Shown here in pieces: positions 5,827 to 5,886 of a stretch of DNA of 5,886 nt. The position numbers and the translations under genes were made by a program. The DNA comes from Halorhodospira sp. (lineage in GTDB: Bacteria > Pseudomonadota > Gammaproteobacteria > Nitrococcales > Halorhodospiraceae): positions 1 through 5,886 of the forward strand of contig SKJZ01000221.1 in assembly GCA_007121755.1 (NCBI GenBank). The letters run 5' to 3'. Under the pieces are notes generated by a model. That model worked only from the letters and a program-made list of their open reading frames with translations, was not told the DNA's origin and did not search any database. Numbering within the stretch: position 1 is the first letter of the stretch; every line of letters begins with the position of its first letter.

Positions 5827-5886
5827 TCAGGCTGGCTCCTTCTCCGCGGCGGGCCGCATGCTCGCCCACGACTTGCAGCCCGGACA
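5827..5886 (-). pseudogene. Inverted partial copy of the lapB 3' end
   Basis: Read on the minus strand from the window end, this segment encodes CPGCKSWASMRPAAEKEPA followed by TGA. It is identical at every base to lapB codons 371-389 and the stop. The absence of even one synonymous change means the copy is extremely recent, gene-converted, or an assembly or amplification product. It has no start of its own in the window. Whether it belongs to a second full lapB or to a truncated fragment depends on sequence beyond the window end. Confidence 0.5.

Larger units (their letters stand above)
5679..5886. repeat. Perfect 65-bp inverted repeat with a 78-base centre
   Basis: The left arm 5679-5743 and right arm 5822-5886 are exact reverse complements over 65 bases, with paired positions summing to 11565. 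The left arm holds lapB codons 371-389, the TGA, and CCGG ending at 5743 (5740-5743). The match breaks at the next base inward (C 5744 against A 5821). The outer limit of the right arm is set by the window end, so the true repeat may be longer. The arms are far too long, and the centre too wide, for an intrinsic terminator. No transposase or target duplication is visible. A fold-back chimera at a contig end is the leading explanation. A genuine inverted duplication is the alternative. Confidence 0.95.

Noticed and set aside
5443..5869. Overlapping minus-strand open frames at the right end
   Set aside because: They read through the antisense of lapB and the inverted repeat. Parts match the plus-strand frame from 5769 only because the repeat arms are reverse complements.
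5679..5886. Inverted repeat as a Rho-independent terminator or as terminal repeats of a small mobile element
   Set aside because: A 65-bp stem with a 78-base centre and no T-run is not a terminator. The arms contain lapB coding sequence, and there is no transposase, target duplication or boundary motif to support a mobile element.
5769..5886. A confident downstream coding region starting at GTG 5769
   Set aside because: More than half of the frame lies in the inverted copy of lapB, the peptide is unrecognised, and the junction may be artificial. It is kept only as a possibility in the spacer entry.

Overview
The window is a GC-rich stretch of bacterial chromosome carrying a conserved gammaproteobacterial housekeeping block. 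All genes lie on the + strand: the 3' tail of an upstream gene (probably tyrA), then aroA, cmk, rpsA, ihfB, lapA and lapB. This gene order, an S1 protein of 560 residues with six S1 repeats, an IHF-beta subunit and the lapA-lapB pair all point to a gammaproteobacterium. The high GC content and GC-ending codons would fit a lineage such as the Ectothiorhodospiraceae/Halorhodospiraceae, but that placement is inferred from protein flavour only. No species is claimed.

Layout. Positions 1-2083 form a tightly packed cassette. The upstream gene, aroA and cmk are joined by two 4-base stop/start overlaps (GTGA at 54-57, ATGA at 1370-1373), so they are very likely co-transcribed and translationally coupled. 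Positions 2084-2193 are a leader that is AT-rich at its 5' end and has no Shine-Dalgarno sequence before rpsA, as expected for an autoregulated S1 gene. rpsA (2194-3876) is followed by a perfect 10-bp GC hairpin without a U-tract, then ihfB (3945-4238). A second hairpin spans the ihfB stop codon, is followed by a short T-run, and overlaps the only Shine-Dalgarno candidate for lapA. lapA (4271-4564) and lapB (4569-5738) are 4 bases apart.

Functions. The block joins aromatic amino acid synthesis (AroA), pyrimidine nucleotide supply (Cmk), translation initiation (S1), nucleoid architecture and site-specific DNA bending (IHF) and envelope control (LapA/LapB, which govern LPS synthesis through LpxC turnover). 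The genes are linked by conserved synteny rather than by one pathway. All six complete genes look intact and ordinary.

The one clearly unusual feature is at the right end. The last 60 bases of lapB plus 5 bases beyond the stop are repeated as a perfect 65-bp inverted copy (5679-5743 versus 5822-5886) around a 78-base unique centre, and the inverted copy runs to the last base of the window. The likeliest reading is a fold-back chimera at a contig end. A true palindromic rearrangement is possible and cannot be excluded from this window. I found no CRISPR array, tRNA, rRNA, insertion sequence or novel defence-like system.
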